This document shows positions 16,630 to 24,457 of a stretch of 64,000 nt of DNA, one piece after another. The notes under the pieces are model-generated. The model was not told the origin of the DNA, did no database searches, and worked only from the letters and a program-made list of their open reading frames with translations. This DNA is from Streptomyces flavidovirens DSM 40150 (GTDB lineage Bacteria; Actinomycetota; Actinomycetes; Streptomycetales; Streptomycetaceae): contig NZ_AUBE01000017.1 of NCBI RefSeq assembly GCF_000429085.1, forward strand, positions 62,001 to 126,000, written 5' to 3'. Numbering within the stretch: the first letter of the stretch is position 1; each line of letters starts with the position of its first letter. The translations under genes and the position numbers were made by a program.

Positions 16630-17427
16630 TCAGACCAGCGACGCGTACAGGCCGGGGCGGCGGTCGCGCAGGTACGGGTTGTTCTCGCGCGAGGCCCGCA
16701 GGAACTCGGGGTCGGCGTCACCGAACACCAGCTCCTCGCCGCGCCCGGCGCGGGCACGGGACGCCCCGTCGGGACCGGCCAGGCAGCTCAGCCCGACGAA
16801 CTCGAACTCGCCCTCGGGGCCGGTCCGGTTCACGTAGGCGACGTACATCTGGTTCTCGAAGGCCCGGACGGGCACGACGTTCTCGGCCACGAACTGGAAC
16901 GGGTGCATCTGTGCGGTGGGCACCAGCAGCAGGTCGGTGCCCGCGAGCGCGTGGGCGCGGACGTTCTCCGGGAATTCGACGTCGTAGCAGATCATGAGGC
17001 CGATGGTCAGGCCGCCGAGCTCGGCCTGGACGACCGCGTCCTCGCCGGGCGTGAACCACTCCTGCTCGAAGCAGCCGAAGAGGTGCGTCTTGCGATAGTT
17101 CGCGAGCCGCGCGCCGTCGGGCCCGATGAGCTGGGCGGAGTTGTACACGACGTCCCCGTCACGCTCCGGGTAGCCGTAGTGGACGGCGAGTCCGTGGCGT
17201 ACGGCGATGTCCGCGACGGCGTCGGCGGCCTCACCGTCGGCGGGCTCGGCCAGCCGGTGCACGTCGGCGCCGATGGCGTAGCCGGTCAGGAACATCTCCG
17301 GGCAGACCAGCAGCCCGGCCCCGGCAGCCGCCGCACGGCCCGCGGTCTCGTCGAGGACCTTGAGGTTCTCGTCGACGGACCCGGGACGGCCGGAGCTCTG
17401 GAGGAGTGCGGTGCGCAACGGCGGCAT
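16630..17427 (-). CDS. davA: 5-aminopentanamidase (nitrilase superfamily)
   Basis: 265-residue carbon-nitrogen hydrolase expected to cut 5-aminopentanamide to 5-aminovalerate and ammonia, the step after DavB. The nitrilase triad is visible: E44 in VCPEMFLTGY, K113 in YRKTHLFG and C147 in MICYDVEFPEN. The length equals that of P. putida DavA (264), and these segments match it. I use the ATG at 17427, with CGAGG upstream, instead of an open frame extending to 17502. First gene of the davA-davB operon. Upstream DNA carries three TTGCG repeats also found ahead of the nearby permease. Confidence 0.85.
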   Translation of the reverse strand: MPPLRTALLQSSGRPGSVDENLKVLDETAGRAAAAGAGLLVCPEMFLTGYAIGADVHRLAEPADGEAADAVADIAVRHGLAVHYGYPERDGDVVYNSAQLIGPDGARLANYRKTHLFGCFEQEWFTPGEDAVVQAELGGLTIGLMICYDVEFPENVRAHALAGTDLLLVPTAQMHPFQFVAENVVPVRAFENQMYVAYVNRTGPEGEFEFVGLSCLAGPDGASRARAGRGEELVFGDADPEFLRASRENNPYLRDRRPGLYASLV

Positions 17428-17473
17428 GGCTGACCTCGGGCAGGTGGGGAGGGGTGTGCGGGAGACGTAATGA

Positions 17474-17571
17474 CGGTACGTTCCGCGCTCGTACCGGGAC
17501 AAGGCGCGACCGTTGCGGACCGACCGTCGATCCGTTGCGCAATCGGGGCGGCCGGCAGTGATTCATTGCGC
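17474..17571. promoter_or_regulatory. davAB upstream region: three TTGCG repeats and an inverted repeat
   Basis: Three same-strand repeats TTGCG lie at 17513, 17535 and 17566, spaced 22 and 31 bp; the middle one is the palindrome TTGCGCAA (17535-17542). Nearer the gene is an inverted repeat CGGTACG (17474-17480) and CGTACCG (17490-17496). The TTGCG set is repeated with almost the same spacing upstream of the permease gene. Probable Lrp-type operator; regulator assignment is inferred. Confidence 0.6.
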
Positions 17572-17751
17572 GTACGCCGATGAGTCCGCGTCGTACGGTC
17601 CGTACACCTGCCGGAGTACCGCTGGCGGAGCCTCCCGCCGCCCGTCGGAGCGCGGGTACCGACGCTCGGCGCGATGCCTGGCGGGGGGTCTCGGCGGAAG
17701 AGTGAGGGCCGTCCGGACGACACCCGGAGAACTTGCTGGCGCCGCACCGGC

Positions 17752-17812
17752 GAGGCCGGCGTTTGAGGAGCGGGGCCTGGGGCGGAGCCCCTGCGCGGCG
17801 GAGCCGCAGGAG
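17752..17812 (+). repeat. Dispersed intergenic element, copy 2
   Basis: Core CCGGCGTTTGAGGAGCGGGG followed by CCTGGGGCGGAGCCCC and GCGGCGGAGCCGC palindromes. It lies just beyond the 3' end of the Lrp-type gene (which ends at 17831), so it may form the transcript 3' end there. The stretch 17572-17751 holds no gene that I can support. Confidence 0.8.
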
Positions 17813-17830
17813 CCCCCACCCCCGTCCCTC

Positions 17831-18286
17831 CTACGCCGGCGACCCCGACGAGAAGCGCCTCAGCAGCGGCGAAAGCACCAGCACCGACTTCGTCCGCTCC
17901 ACGAACGGCTCCCCCGCGATCCGCTCCAGCACCCGCTCGAAGTGCCGCATGTCGGAGGCGAAGATCTGGACGACGGCGTCCGCGTCACCGGTGACGGTCG
18001 ACGCGGACACCACCTCCGGGTAGCGCGACAGGCCACGACGGATGTCCTCGGGGGACGTGTTGTGGCGGCAGTACATCTCGATGAAGCCCTCGGTTTCCCA
18101 GCCGAGCGCGGCCGGGTCCACGCGTACGGTGAACCCGGTGATCGCTCCCTCGGCGCGCAACCGGTCCACCCGCCGTTTGACGGCGGGGGCGGAGAGACCG
18201 ACCTCTGAGCCGATGTCGGCATAGGAGCGGCGGGCGTCCTGGGCGAGGGCGTGGACGATGCGTTCGTCGAGATCGTTCAGTCGCAC
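17831..18286 (-). CDS. Lrp/AsnC-family transcriptional regulator
   Basis: 151-residue regulator. N-terminal HTH (about 4-50) contains LDERIVHALAQDARRSYADIG and VGLSAPAVKRRVDRLRAEGAI; the C-terminal RAM ligand-binding domain carries VSASTVTGDADAVVQIFASD. Such proteins sense amino acids and control their transport and catabolism. The GTG at 18286 lies 10 bp after the stop of the permease gene, so the two form an operon. Upstream in-frame codons overlap the permease 3' end. With davAB next door it probably responds to lysine or a product; that is inference. The Shine-Dalgarno is weak, which suggests coupling to the permease. Confidence 0.93.
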   Translation of the reverse strand: MRLNDLDERIVHALAQDARRSYADIGSEVGLSAPAVKRRVDRLRAEGAITGFTVRVDPAALGWETEGFIEMYCRHNTSPEDIRRGLSRYPEVVSASTVTGDADAVVQIFASDMRHFERVLERIAGEPFVERTKSVLVLSPLLRRFSSGSPA

Positions 18287-18296
18287 TACGGGTGGA

Positions 18297-19757
18297 TCAC
18301 TTCTCTGCGGTGGCCAGACTGGAGCGGCGCAAGCCGTAGAAGAAGTAGACCACGAGCCCTGCGACCATCCAGCCACCGAAGGCGAACCAGGTGGGTGCGG
18401 GGAGCTTGCCCATCAGGTACACGCAGCAGCCGAAGCCGAGCACCGGGGTCACCGGGAACAGCGCCAGCCGGAACGTACGGGGCATGTCCGGTCGCTTGTA
18501 CCGCAGGATGATGACGGCGATGTTCACCAGGCCGAAAGCGAAGAGCGTACCGATGCTGGTCGCGTTGGCGAGCTCGCTCAGCGGAATGGCAGCGGCGAGG
18601 ATGCCGCAGAACAGCGAGACGATCACCACGTTGGCCTTGGGCGTGCCGGTGCGCTCGTCGACCTTGGCGAAGACCTTGGGAACAAGGCCGTCGCGGGACA
18701 TCGCGAAGAGGATGCGGGTCTGGCCGTAGAGCACGGCGAAGACGACGCTGGCGATGGCGACGACCGCGCCGGCGGCGAGAACCGAGCCCCAGACGCTGTG
18801 GCCGGTGACGTCGTTCAGGATCTGGGAGAGGGCCGCCTCGGTCCCGTCGAAGTCGTCCCACGGCATGGCACCGACGGCGACCAGGGCGACGAGGCAGTAG
18901 AGGACGGTGACGATCAGCAAAGACAGCATGATCGCGCGCGGCAGGTCGCGCTTGGGGTTCTTCGCCTCTTCGCCCGCGGTGGATGCCGCGTCGAAGCCGA
19001 TGTACGAGAAGAACACCGTGGCGGCTGCGGCGCTGATGCCCGTGATGCCGAGGGGCGCGAGCGGCGTGTAGTTGCCGGCCTTGATGCCCATGAAGCCGAT
19101 GGCGCAGAAGAGCACCAGCGTCGCGATCTTGATGACGACCATGACCGTGTTGACGCGGGCGCTCTCCTTGGCGCCGCGCATCAGGAAGACCATGGCGAGC
19201 AGGACGACGACGAGCGCCGGCAGGTTGATGAAGCCGCCCTCACCGAGCGGTGCGGACACCGACTCGGGGATGGTCACGCCGATCGTGCCCTCGAGCAGTT
19301 CGTTAAGGTACTGGCCCCAGCCGACCGCGACGGCGGCGACGGATACGCCGTACTCCAGGACCAGGCACCAGCCGCAGATCCACGCGACGATCTCTCCCAT
19401 CGTGGCGTAGGAGTAGGAGTAGGAGGAGCCGGATACAGGTATCGAGCCGGCCAGCTCCGCGTAGGAGAGGGCCGAGAACAGGGCGGTGAGGCCGGCGATG
19501 ACGAACGAGATCGCGACGGCGGGTCCGGCCGCCGAGGTCGCCTCACCGAGCACGACGAAGATCCCAGTGCCGAGCGTGGCACCGATGCTGATCATCGTCA
19601 GCTGCCACATGGTGAGCGAGCGGCGGAGCGTACCGCCCTCGCCCTGGCCGCCCTCGGCGACGAGCTGCTCAACGGGCTTGCGCCGCATCAGCCGGCTGCC
19701 GAGCGGCGGACGCTCAGATTCCGGTTGGGGAGTGACGGGTGGCGCTGCGTCCAACAC
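18297..19757 (-). CDS. APC-superfamily amino acid permease (cationic amino acid transporter type)
   Basis: 486-residue membrane protein with about 12-14 hydrophobic helices and an 45-residue cytoplasmic N-terminus. The first helix has the APC glycine motif ISIGATLGTGIFVVLG, and FFSYIGFDAASTAGEEAKNPKRDLPRAI is the CAT-family signature loop. CAT-type carriers import cationic amino acids in several bacteria. With the co-transcribed Lrp regulator and the adjacent davAB genes, lysine is the most likely substrate, though the sequence alone does not prove it. Three TTGCG repeats precede it. It is divergent from a GDSL hydrolase gene. Confidence 0.9.
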   Translation of the reverse strand: MLDAAPPVTPQPESERPPLGSRLMRRKPVEQLVAEGGQGEGGTLRRSLTMWQLTMISIGATLGTGIFVVLGEATSAAGPAVAISFVIAGLTALFSALSYAELAGSIPVSGSSYSYSYATMGEIVAWICGWCLVLEYGVSVAAVAVGWGQYLNELLEGTIGVTIPESVSAPLGEGGFINLPALVVVLLAMVFLMRGAKESARVNTVMVVIKIATLVLFCAIGFMGIKAGNYTPLAPLGITGISAAAATVFFSYIGFDAASTAGEEAKNPKRDLPRAIMLSLLIVTVLYCLVALVAVGAMPWDDFDGTEAALSQILNDVTGHSVWGSVLAAGAVVAIASVVFAVLYGQTRILFAMSRDGLVPKVFAKVDERTGTPKANVVIVSLFCGILAAAIPLSELANATSIGTLFAFGLVNIAVIILRYKRPDMPRTFRLALFPVTPVLGFGCCVYLMGKLPAPTWFAFGGWMVAGLVVYFFYGLRRSSLATAEK

Positions 19758-19926
19758 TGGGGTGGCTCCTTATCGCTGCCGATCGGGAAGGCGGCGACCG
19801 CAGCGGTTCGCTCGGGGCGTAGGAAATCAGCCCGGAGCTCGGGAACCGCCGAGCAGGCGGTCCCCGCCACTCCACGTACAGCGCGAAGCCTACGAGGTCT
19901 GCGTTCACATCCGTAATGCAGCAACC

Positions 19927-19983
19927 TTGCGTACCGACGGACGATCATTGCGCACAACCCCGACCCATGGCGCTTCGTTGCGC
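19927..19983. promoter_or_regulatory. Permease / GDSL divergent region with three TTGCG repeats
   Basis: The 306-bp gap 19758-20063 lies between divergent genes. It contains TTGCG at 19927, 19948 and 19978, spaced 21 and 30 bp, all on the plus strand, mirroring the set upstream of davA. GCAA before the first repeat makes a small inverted repeat GCAACCTTGC. The sites are 170-226 bp from the permease start but only 81-137 bp from the GDSL start, so either gene could be the target. Confidence 0.55.
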
Positions 19984-20063
19984 CCGACCTTTCGATATCC
20001 CTTTTGTCCGGTACGACGGACATCCCGTGACCGGCGTACGCACACCGACGACCGGAGGCGATC

Positions 20064-21110
20064 ATGACGACCACAGACCGGGCAGCCGGGCCGGACCTGA
20101 CCGGCCCGCCGGGATGGCTGGATCCCGCCCCCTACCTCCGCGGCGTAGCCTGGCGCGACAACGGCCGCCCCGTGCGCGCCGACCCCGCCGACCTGGACCG
20201 GCTGCCGTGGGACACCGCCGAGCGCGCCGCGGTCCCCGTCGGCGTACGGCTGGAGTTCACGGCGCGGGGCGCCACCGCCGTAGACATCCGCTACCGCGCC
20301 GCCCTCCCCACCCGCGCCGACGAGCTGCGCGACTTCGCGCACACCTTCGCGCTGTGGCACGACGGCGCTCTCGTGACGGAGGTCACCGAGGCCCCGGAGC
20401 GGGAGACGGTCGTACGCATCGGGCTGCCGGACCGGCGCGGACGGTTCACGGTGCACCCGCCGGAGAGCCAGTGCCCCGAGATCCTCGGTCTGCGCCCGGT
20501 CGGCGGCTCCCTCGCGCCCGCCCCGCCGCAGCCGCGCTGGCTGGTGCACGGCGACTCCATCACCGAGGGCTGGTGGTCCACCCGCCCCGCCCACGCCTGG
20601 CCGGCGGCCGCGGGCCGGGCGCTCGGCCTGGACACGGTGAACCTCGGCCACGCCGGCGCCGGCCGCGGCGAACTGGCCGTCGCCCAGCAGATCGCGGACC
20701 TCCCGGCCGACGTCCTGACCCTCGCCTTCGGCACCAACTGCTGGTCCCGCACCCCGTTCTCGGCGCCCCTGCTGTACGAGACGGTCCAGGCCTTCCTCGG
20801 CCTCGTACGCCAGGGTCATCCGGACACCCCGATGCTCGTCCTCTCCCCAGTCCTGCGCCCCGAGGCGGAGCGGACCCCCAACGCCCTGGGTGCCACCCTC
20901 GCCGACCTCCGCACGGCCCTGGAGGAGGCCACGGTGGCCCGCGTGGCCGCGGGCGACGACCGGCTGGCGCTGCTCCCAGGCCGGGACATCCTCGGTCCGG
21001 AGCACCTGGAGGACGGGCTGCACCCGAACGACACGGGACACGCCCTCATCGCCGAGGCGGTCGCCGCCGCCCTGCGCGGGACAGGCTTCGTCACGCCACC
21101 GGGCGACTAG
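20064..21110 (+). CDS. SGNH/GDSL-family hydrolase
   Basis: 348-residue hydrolase without signal peptide. A beta-rich N-terminal domain (about 20-155) precedes the SGNH domain (about 157-345). Block I is GDSITEG with nucleophile S165; block V is DGLHPNDTGH with the catalytic Asp-His pair. Block III reads FGTNCW: the oxyanion Asn is kept but the usual Asp after it is Cys. Such enzymes cleave acetyl or other esters of sugars or lipids; the substrate is unknown. It faces away from the permease gene and shares its promoter region. Confidence 0.9.
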   Translation: MTTTDRAAGPDLTGPPGWLDPAPYLRGVAWRDNGRPVRADPADLDRLPWDTAERAAVPVGVRLEFTARGATAVDIRYRAALPTRADELRDFAHTFALWHDGALVTEVTEAPERETVVRIGLPDRRGRFTVHPPESQCPEILGLRPVGGSLAPAPPQPRWLVHGDSITEGWWSTRPAHAWPAAAGRALGLDTVNLGHAGAGRGELAVAQQIADLPADVLTLAFGTNCWSRTPFSAPLLYETVQAFLGLVRQGHPDTPMLVLSPVLRPEAERTPNALGATLADLRTALEEATVARVAAGDDRLALLPGRDILGPEHLEDGLHPNDTGHALIAEAVAAALRGTGFVTPPGD

Positions 21111-21212
21111 CCCCGCGCGCTGTTCGCCCACGGCTTGAGTACCGGCGGGGCCAGAGGGTCATGGGACGGCAAACCGCGGGTAAGTGAGCCATTGCTGACT
21201 GAGGAGCCGCCC

Positions 21213-21584
21213 ATGGTTGTCCTGGACTCACCCCTGGAAGACAGCGCGACGGCCAGGGAGGCCGCCGCCGACTACGTCGCCCGGCACTGCCCCTGGGCCG
21301 ACCTCGACGCTGTGCTGCTCGTGGTCAGCGAGCTGGTGGCCAACGCCGTGCGGCACACCTCCGGCTGGTGGCGCCTCACCCTCCGCGCGGGACGCGAGGA
21401 GCTCGTGGTGGAGATCGACGACTCAAGCGACCAGCCGCCCGTGCCCCGCGAACCGGACTTCGGCGGCGGCGGCGGGTTCGGCTGGCACATGGTGCAGCGG
21501 CTCGCGGGCCGGGTCGAGGTCCGCCCCCTGCCCGAGGGCAAGCGGGTACGGGCCATCTGGCCGCGCCCGGCCGACGCGAACTAG
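21213..21584 (+). CDS. ATP-binding anti-sigma-type protein (HATPase_c)
   Basis: 123-residue protein consisting almost only of a GHKL ATPase domain. N-box VSELVANAVRHT holds Mg-ATP, and the glycine lid is FGGGGGFGWHMVQRLAG. This size and form match the many Streptomyces RsbW/SpoIIAB-like proteins, which bind sigma factors or anti-anti-sigma partners. No partner gene is adjacent, so it is an orphan. I selected ATG 21213 because it has GAGGAG 6 bases upstream; an in-frame GTG at 21135 would add 26 residues without domain character. It follows the GDSL gene by 100 bp. Confidence 0.88.
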   Translation: MVVLDSPLEDSATAREAAADYVARHCPWADLDAVLLVVSELVANAVRHTSGWWRLTLRAGREELVVEIDDSSDQPPVPREPDFGGGGGFGWHMVQRLAGRVEVRPLPEGKRVRAIWPRPADAN

Positions 21585-21621
21585 ACGACGCCCACACACG
21601 AGCTGGACGCCCACACACCAG

Positions 21622-21653
21622 CGGCCGGTCCCCGCACGAGCGGGAACCGGCCG
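21622..21653. terminator. Terminator hairpin between ATPase gene and guaB1
   Basis: CGGCCGGTCCCCGC pairs with GCGGGAACCGGCCG (one mismatch) around a 4-base loop, between two convergent genes. Two pairs of short direct repeats flank it (GACGCCCACACAC at 21586 and 21605; CACTGCCGGAGC at 21663 and 21677). Confidence 0.65.
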
Positions 21654-21689
21654 GATGGTGGTCACTGCCGGAGCATCACTGCCGGAGCG

Positions 21690-23132
21690 TCAGCTCCAGC
21701 TTGCGTGCAGCGGCTTGCCCTCGGCGTAACCGGCGGCGCTCTGCACCCCGACGATCGCCTTCTCGGCGAACTCCTCCAGGGAGCTCGCACCGGCGTACGT
21801 GCACGAGGAGCGGACACCCGCGATGATCGAGTCGATCAGGTCCTCGACGCCCGGACGGGCCGGGTCGAGGAACATGCGCGAGGTGGAGATGCCCTCCTCG
21901 AAGAGCGCCTTCCGCGCCCGGTCGTACGCCGACTCCTCGCTCGTACGGTTACGCACGGCGCGCGCGGAGGCCATGCCGAACGACTCCTTGTACGCGCGGC
22001 CGTCGGCCGAGTGCTGGAGGTCGCCGGGCGACTCGTACGTACCGGCGAACCAGGAGCCCACCATGACGTTGGACGCGCCCGCGGCGAGCGCCATCGCGAC
22101 GTCGCGCGGGTGACGGACACCGCCGTCGGCCCAGACGTGCTTGCCGAACTTCTTCGCCTCGGCCGCGCACTCCATGACAGCGGAGAACTGCGGGCGGCCC
22201 ACGCCGGTCATCATGCGGGTGGTGCACATCGCGCCGGGGCCCACACCGACCTTGATGATGTCCGCGCCGGCCTCGATGAGGTCGCGCACGCCCTCGGCGG
22301 CGACGATGTTGCCCGCGACGATCGGGACCTGCGGGTCGAGCGCGCGCACGGCCCTGACCGCGGCGATCATCGACTCCTGGTGCCCGTGCGCGGTGTCCAC
22401 GACGAGGGTGTCCACGCCGGCGTGGAGCAGCTGCTTGGCCTTGCCCGCGACGTCGCCGTTGATGCCGACGGCGGCCGCGATGCGCAGCTTGCCGTCCGCG
22501 TCGGTGGCGGGCGTGTAGAGGGTCGCGCGCAGGGCGCCCTTGCGGGTCAGGACACCGGCGAGGCGGCCGTCCTTGTCGACGGCGGGCGCGTACTTGTGGT
22601 TGGCGGCGTCGAGCCGGTTGAAGGCCTCACGCGGGTCGATGCCGGCGTCCAGCAGGACCAGGTCGCGGGTCATGACCTCGGACAACTGCGTGAAGCGGTC
22701 GACGCCGGTCAGGTCGTGGTCGGTGACGACACCGACGGGACGGCGCTCGGCGTCCACGACGACGCCCGCGCCGTGCGCGCGCTTGGACAGCAGCGACAGC
22801 GCGTCGGCGACGGTCTGCGAGGGGGTCAGGACGATCGGGGTGTCGAGCACGAGGTGGCGGGTCTTCACCCAGGAGACGACCTCAGCGACGACATCGATCG
22901 GAATGTCCTGCGGAATGACGACGAGCCCGCCGCGGCGGGCCACGGTCTCGGCCATCCGGCGGCCGGCGATCGCGGTCATGTTCGCGACGACCAGCGGGAT
23001 GGTGGTGCCGGAGCCGTCGGGCGACGTGAGGTCCACGGCCTGCCGGGAGCCGACGGCCGAACGGCTCGGCACCATGAATACGTCGTCGTACGTGAGGTCG
23101 TACGGCGGCTTCAGATCGTTGAGGAAACGCAC
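21690..23132 (-). CDS. guaB1: GuaB1-type IMP dehydrogenase/GMP reductase family enzyme with CBS pair
   Basis: 480-residue TIM barrel with an inserted CBS pair (about 95-205; motifs ADALSLLSKRAHGAGVVVD and GVVTDHDLTG). The catalytic loop is GVGPGAMCTTRMMTGVG, with the nucleophilic Cys. Older annotation calls this IMP dehydrogenase, but the actinobacterial GuaB1 clade was shown in mycobacteria to be a GMP reductase regulated through its CBS domains; length and N-terminus MRFLNDLKPPYDLTYDDVF fit that clade. It would convert GMP to IMP with NADPH. Stands alone; SorC regulator gene lies 163 bp upstream on the same strand. Confidence 0.88.
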   Translation of the reverse strand: MRFLNDLKPPYDLTYDDVFMVPSRSAVGSRQAVDLTSPDGSGTTIPLVVANMTAIAGRRMAETVARRGGLVVIPQDIPIDVVAEVVSWVKTRHLVLDTPIVLTPSQTVADALSLLSKRAHGAGVVVDAERRPVGVVTDHDLTGVDRFTQLSEVMTRDLVLLDAGIDPREAFNRLDAANHKYAPAVDKDGRLAGVLTRKGALRATLYTPATDADGKLRIAAAVGINGDVAGKAKQLLHAGVDTLVVDTAHGHQESMIAAVRAVRALDPQVPIVAGNIVAAEGVRDLIEAGADIIKVGVGPGAMCTTRMMTGVGRPQFSAVMECAAEAKKFGKHVWADGGVRHPRDVAMALAAGASNVMVGSWFAGTYESPGDLQHSADGRAYKESFGMASARAVRNRTSEESAYDRARKALFEEGISTSRMFLDPARPGVEDLIDSIIAGVRSSCTYAGASSLEEFAEKAIVGVQSAAGYAEGKPLHASWS

Positions 23133-23295
23133 GTGCTGAACATCCCAGTCGTTCGGAGTTGGCCCCCGGGCATTTCAGCCGGGGAAAAACGCACGTACTT
23201 CAGTGTCCCATGCCCATGCTGATACACCCTCCGGGCCGATCATCCAGGCCACAGCGGGTGCACTCGTCGGATCCTCCGAAGCGAAGGGGCCGTGC

Positions 23296-24378
23296 TCAGT
23301 CGTCGGGGTCTGCCCGGTCCAGCGCGGGCCGCGGCGCCGCGCCCGTCTCGCTCAGCAGGAAGTCGGCCGCGGCGGTGTCCGTGACCAGGCTGGTGACCAG
23401 GCCCGATCTGAGTACGGCGTCGATGGCGGCCGCCTTGCGCAGTCCGCCCGCGATGGCCACCACCTCGGGGATACGCCGCAGCCGGTCCGCCTCGACGGTG
23501 ATGCACCGCTCGCCCAGATCGCGCCCGACCCGGCGGCCCTCGGCGTCGAAGAGGTGCGCGGACATCTCGGCGGCGACGCCCAGGGAGGCGTAGTGCGCGC
23601 GCTCCTCGTCGGAGAGCATGTCGTGGACGGTGGAGATGCCCGGTTCCCACGAGCCGATGGACACGGCCGCGACGGTGACCTTGTCGAAGTACTCGAAGGC
23701 GCGTGCGATCCCGGTCTGGTTGCGCAGCGCCGCCGCGGTCGCCGGGTCGGGCAGCAGCATCGGCGCGTAGATCGGGTGCGCCTCGCCGCCGGAGACCTGC
23801 GCCGCGCGCCGTACGGCCTCCACGGATCCGCGCTCCGCCGTCCCCGCGTCGTACACGCCGGTCAGCTGGACGACCGTGCACGGCGGCAACTGGTGCAGGG
23901 CGGCCGCCATGTGGATCGTGGAGCGGCCCCACGCCAGACCCAGTACGTCGCCCTCGTTCACCAGCTCGCCGAGGAGGTCGGCGGCGACCTCGCCCAGGTT
24001 CTCCGGGTCGGTGGGCGCGCTGCCGGCGAAACCTGGAGATCCGGGGAGGGCGTCCTCGGTGGCGTCGGCCGGGGATTCGACGACGACCGCGTGCCGCAGG
24101 CCGTAGCGGGCGCGCAGCGCGTCGGAGCGCTCCGCGTCCAGCTCGGCGGGCACCCTGATCTCGATCCGTACGAGATCGCGTTCGAGAGCGGTCTCCAGGA
24201 CCCTGGCCACCTTGAAGCGGCTGACGCCGAACTCCTCGGCGATCTGGATCTTGGACTTGCCCTCCAGGTAGAAGCGGCGGGCCATGGCCGCCGCCTGGAC
24301 CAGCTCTGCGGGTCCCATCCGCAGGGCTGACCGGCCCGCCGACATTGCAGACACCGCGATCTCCTCACTGCTGTTCAC
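23296..24378 (-). CDS. SorC/DeoR-type sugar-binding transcriptional regulator
   Basis: 360-residue regulator. N-terminal HTH (about 28-65: ARRFYLEGKSKIQIAEEFGVSRFKVARVLE) precedes a SorC effector-binding domain (about 75-345; LGLAWGRSTIHMAAAL and GGLRKAAAIDAVLRSGLVTSLVTD) that resembles phosphosugar isomerases. Effectors of this family are phosphorylated sugars. It follows rpe by 79 bp on the same strand, so a pentose phosphate could be the signal; this is only contextual. The start is GTG at 24378. The sequence GSPGFAGSAPTDPEN around 115-130 is an unconserved-looking insertion in the linker. Confidence 0.93.
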   Translation of the reverse strand: MNSSEEIAVSAMSAGRSALRMGPAELVQAAAMARRFYLEGKSKIQIAEEFGVSRFKVARVLETALERDLVRIEIRVPAELDAERSDALRARYGLRHAVVVESPADATEDALPGSPGFAGSAPTDPENLGEVAADLLGELVNEGDVLGLAWGRSTIHMAAALHQLPPCTVVQLTGVYDAGTAERGSVEAVRRAAQVSGGEAHPIYAPMLLPDPATAAALRNQTGIARAFEYFDKVTVAAVSIGSWEPGISTVHDMLSDEERAHYASLGVAAEMSAHLFDAEGRRVGRDLGERCITVEADRLRRIPEVVAIAGGLRKAAAIDAVLRSGLVTSLVTDTAAADFLLSETGAAPRPALDRADPDD

Positions 24379-24457
24379 ACTCTGGGCTCGCTGTTCATCC
24401 TGTCAGATCAGCAAGACCTTGATCAGCCCCGAAGGGCGGCGTTCACCGAGCCGTGGC

